Below are positions 59,401 to 64,000 of a DNA stretch of 64,000 bases, in pieces (the first letter of the stretch is position 1; the number at the start of each line of letters is the position of its first letter). A model generated the notes under the pieces. It searched no databases, was not told where the DNA came from, and saw only the letters and a list, made by a program, of their open reading frames with translations. This stretch comes from Thiobacter sp. AK1. GTDB taxonomy: Bacteria; Pseudomonadota; Gammaproteobacteria; Burkholderiales; Thiobacteraceae. The translations under genes were made by a program, and so were the position numbers. The stretch spans positions 1 through 64,000 of the forward strand of contig NZ_JBAJEX010000001.1 of NCBI RefSeq assembly GCF_039822265.1, in the 5' to 3' direction.

Positions 59401-59406
59401 GCCCTC

Positions 59407-59634
59407 ATGGACACCTTGGCTAGCCTCAAACCCGGCGAGACCGCGATCATCACCGGGTTGCATTTCGACGAAGCCCTAAACGCGCGCCTCGCGGCCATGG
59501 GGCTACGTGTCGGCCGCCGCATCGCTCTCATCCGCCGTGCCTGCTGCAAGGGACCGCTGCAGGTGCGCGTGGGCAGCACCGATGTCATGCTGCGCCCACG
59601 CGAAGCCCGTCACATCGACATCGCGCGGACTTGA
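59407..59634 (+). CDS. feoA: Ferrous iron transport protein A
   Basis: A 75-residue SH3-like cytoplasmic protein: LASLKPGETAIITGLHFDEALNARLAAMGLRVGRRI, then PLQVRVGSTDVMLRPREARHI. It is needed for FeoB activity. There is no Shine-Dalgarno sequence; the operator-like palindrome almost reaches the ATG. The stop overlaps the feoB start. Confidence 0.93.
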   Translation: MDTLASLKPGETAIITGLHFDEALNARLAAMGLRVGRRIALIRRACCKGPLQVRVGSTDVMLRPREARHIDIART

Positions 59635-61417
59635 GCGTGAAGCGCATTGCCCTATTGGGCATGCCGAACACGGGCAAGTCCACGTTCTTCAATCGCCTCA
59701 CCGGCGCCTCCGCCCGCGTCGGCAACTGGCCCGGCGTCACCGTGGATCTGTTGGGCGCCAAAGTGCTGCTTGGCGGCCACATGGTCGAGGTGGTGGATCT
59801 ACCCGGCATCTACGATTTGCACGGCTTCTCCGACGACGAGCTGGTCGTCCGCCATTTCCTGGAACACAACCTGGTGGACCTAGTGGTGATCCTCCTCAAC
59901 GCCACCCAGCTCGACCGTCAGCTCGCCCTCGCTTTGCAAGTGAAACAATTGGGTCTGCCTGCGGTACTTCTGCTCAACATGGCCGATGAGGCAGCCAAGT
60001 ATGGCGTGACCATCGACACCCGGCGCATGGCGGCGGAGCTCAACATGCCGGTGGCGCTTATGTCGGCCAAGCACGGCCAGGGTTTTCAAGCAGCGGTAGA
60101 GACCATACGCCAACGGCTGGCGCAAAGCCGACCCGTGCAGCTGGAAAACCTGCGGCAGATGCTGGCGGAGGAGACATCCATCGAACAGCAGATGGAGCGT
60201 GTATTGGCCAAGGCGGTACACATTCCGCCACAGCTTGACGACGATCTCACCACGCGCTTGGATCGCATCCTGCTGCACCCGGTACTGGGGCTGCCGATCT
60301 TTTTCGCGGTGATGTACGGCCTGTTCCAGGCCATCTTCACCCTGGGCAAGCCGCTGCAGGACGGCGTGGCCTGGCTGCTTGCCGCTTTCAACCAAGCCGT
60401 GTTGACGCCCGTTCTCGCCGGTGCGCCGGCGTGGCTGTCCGGCTTGCTGATCGATGGCGTCTACAATGGCGTGGGCACGGTCGCCACCTTCGTTCCCATC
60501 ATCGTGCTGTTCTTTCTGTTCATGGCCATCGTCGAGGACACGGGCTATCTTTCCCGGGCGGCGTTTCTCATGGATGCCCTCATGTCGCGCCTGGGTCTGG
60601 ATGGGCGCAGCTTCGTGATGCTGCTCATGGGCTTCGGCTGCAACGTGCCCGCCATCATGGGTACACGGGTGATGCGCGCCCGCGCCCTACGCCTGCTCAC
60701 CATGCTGGTGATCCCCTTCTCTCTGTGCTCGGCGCGGCTGCAAGTGTTCCTGTTCATCACCGCGGCCCTGTTTTCAGCGAAGACGGCACCCTTGGTATTG
60801 ATGAGCCTGTATCTTCTGAGCTTTGCCAGCGCCATGCTCACGGCATTGTTGTTCAAGGGACGCTTTCGCAGTCATGAGCCGTTCGTGCTGGAACTGCCGC
60901 CCTACCGCTTTCCTACTCTGCGCCAGATGGTGCTACGCGGCTGGCAAGAGGTGCGCCACTTCCTGCGTCGGGCCAGCAAGTTCATCGTCGCTGGCGTGGT
61001 GATGGTCTGGTTGCTCACCCATTTGCCGCCGGGCGCAGCGCCCGGCAGCAGCGCCACCTGGGCGGGCCAAATTGGCCGCCTGCTGGCCCCAGTACTCGAT
61101 CCGGTGGGAATCGACGGTCAGCTCGCCATCGCCCTCATCTTCGGCTTCGTGGCCAAGGAGATCGTGGTGGGCTCGCTAGCAGTGATCTACGGCCTGGAGG
61201 GAACGGCCCTCACCCAACACATGGCGCAGCATCTGACCTGGGCCCAGGCCTTTAGCTTCATGCTGTTCACCCTGGTCTACACGCCGTGTCTGTCCACCAT
61301 CGCCACGCTGCGCAGCGAATCGCGCGACTGGCGCTTCACCTTGGCCACGGTAGGCTGGTCCCTGCTGCTGGCCTGGCTACTTAGTTTCGCCTTCTACCAG
61401 ACAGTGCGCTGGCTGGG

Positions 61418-61424
<7 letters not shown>
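59631..61424 (+). CDS. feoB: Ferrous iron transport protein B
   Basis: A 597-residue Fe(II) transporter. The N-terminal G domain has G1 GMPNTGKS (10-17), switch residues in [17 protein letters not shown] and G4 NMAD; the membrane domain has the two Gate regions, including [18 protein letters not shown] with the conserved Cys and [18 protein letters not shown]. It is shorter than E. coli FeoB (773 residues), with a reduced C-terminus and no feoC after it. Start is TTG at 59631 (overlapping feoA as TTGA) or GTG at 59637. Its 3' end overlaps convergent ppsA by seven bases. Confidence 0.94.
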
Positions 61425-63784
<2,360 letters not shown>

Positions 63785-63819
63785 AGAGGGGCCTCGTTGG
63801 CAACGGCGGGCACATGTCC

Positions 63820-64000
63820 ATGTCTGTACGCCGCGTGTTTTTCGTTTCCGACCACACCGGGATCACCGTGGAAACACTTGGCCGTGGTCTGCTCAGTCAG
63901 TTTGATCATATTGAGTTTGTGCGCGAGACGCTACCCTTCGTGGACGACGCCAGCAAGGTGGAGGCGGCGCTGGCACGTATCACCGCCGCGGCGGCGGAAG
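63820..64000 (+). CDS. ppsR: PEP synthase regulatory protein (kinase/pyrophosphorylase), N-terminal part
   Basis: The first 60 residues before the window edge: [20 protein letters not shown] and then [23 protein letters not shown]. This is the DUF299 start, with the SDxTGxTxE motif. PpsR is the bifunctional ADP-dependent kinase and Pi-dependent pyrophosphorylase that inactivates and reactivates PEP synthase. The ATG at 63820 matches the family; an ATG at 63813 is out of frame. The P-loop region would lie beyond the window. Confidence 0.92.
   Translation, partial: MSVRRVFFVSDHTGITVETLGRGLLSQFDHIEFVRETLPFVDDASKVEAALARITAAAAE

Overview
This 64 kb window is GC-rich, dense bacterial chromosome, almost certainly from a betaproteobacterium (a guess at something near the Hydrogenophilales / Thiobacillus-like groups; the sequence does not fix the genus). 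The reasons are the fused housekeeping blocks rpoE-rseA-rseB-rseC ... lepA-lepB-DUF4845-rnc-era-recO-pdxJ-acpS-nagZ, a two-subunit pyruvate carboxylase (pycA/pycB), an RNase E with a Pro/Arg-rich tail, DUF4936 next to ygfZ, and sdhCDAB-sdhE-ygfX. No phage, plasmid, CRISPR array or complete insertion sequence was seen; only the first 158 bases look mobile (N-terminus of a transposase running off the window edge).

Layout. 0-5.7 kb: transposase fragment, an AsmA-like protein, an aspartate aminotransferase divergent from uvrB, and a low-Mr protein phosphatase. 5.8-15.9 kb: rne and rluC back to back, an overlapping HAD phosphatase / Rieske protein / sppA / rof operon, and on the other strand a Maf (YceF-type) pyrophosphatase, an enzyme-I-like PEP-binding protein that lacks its catalytic cysteine, a DMT exporter and an RsmI-like methyltransferase. 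15.9-19.2 kb: pycB and pycA. 19.2-32 kb: the classical fatty-acid cluster yceD-rpmF-plsX-fabH-fabD-fabG-acpP-fabF, then pabB-pabC-mltG-tmk-holB-pilZ-tatD and an ankyrin protein. 32-38 kb: uvrC-pgsA-tRNA-Gly-tRNA-Cys-tRNA-Leu, a tautomerase, a family-5 uracil-DNA glycosylase and a CDF metal exporter. 37-48 kb: the long minus-strand nagZ-to-rpoE block. 48-54 kb: nadB convergent with the succinate dehydrogenase operon. 54-64 kb: ygfZ, DUF4936, ftsB-eno-kdsA-pyrG, feoAB, ppsA and the start of its regulator ppsR.

How the parts fit. The window is mostly core metabolism and envelope biogenesis: phospholipid and fatty-acid synthesis (plsX, fab genes, acpP, acpS, pgsA), envelope quality control (sigma-E and its regulators, lepB, sppA, mltG, nagZ, ftsB, kdsA), and information processing (rne, rnc, era, lepA, uvrB, uvrC, recO, holB, tmk, pyrG). 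Several genes meet at the PEP-pyruvate-oxaloacetate node: eno, ppsA with its regulator ppsR, pycAB and the enzyme-I-like protein. The order rne-rluC-...-yceF-...-yceD-rpmF-plsX-fab matches the well-known enterobacterial order, but blocks have been inserted into it, among them pycAB and the enzyme-I-like protein.

I found no clearly undescribed multi-gene system. The most interesting signals are smaller. They are: the Cys-to-Asn enzyme-I-like protein; several genes whose starts lack a Shine-Dalgarno sequence and sit just after a terminator-like hairpin or a U-tract (plsX, lepA, tatD); a near-leaderless yceD; a strong terminator-like hairpin inside a tRNA operon; a Rho inhibitor (rof) translationally coupled to sppA; and a short ORF resembling the signalling tip of chemoreceptors. 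All functional calls rest on recognition of motifs by eye; no database search or folding calculation was run.
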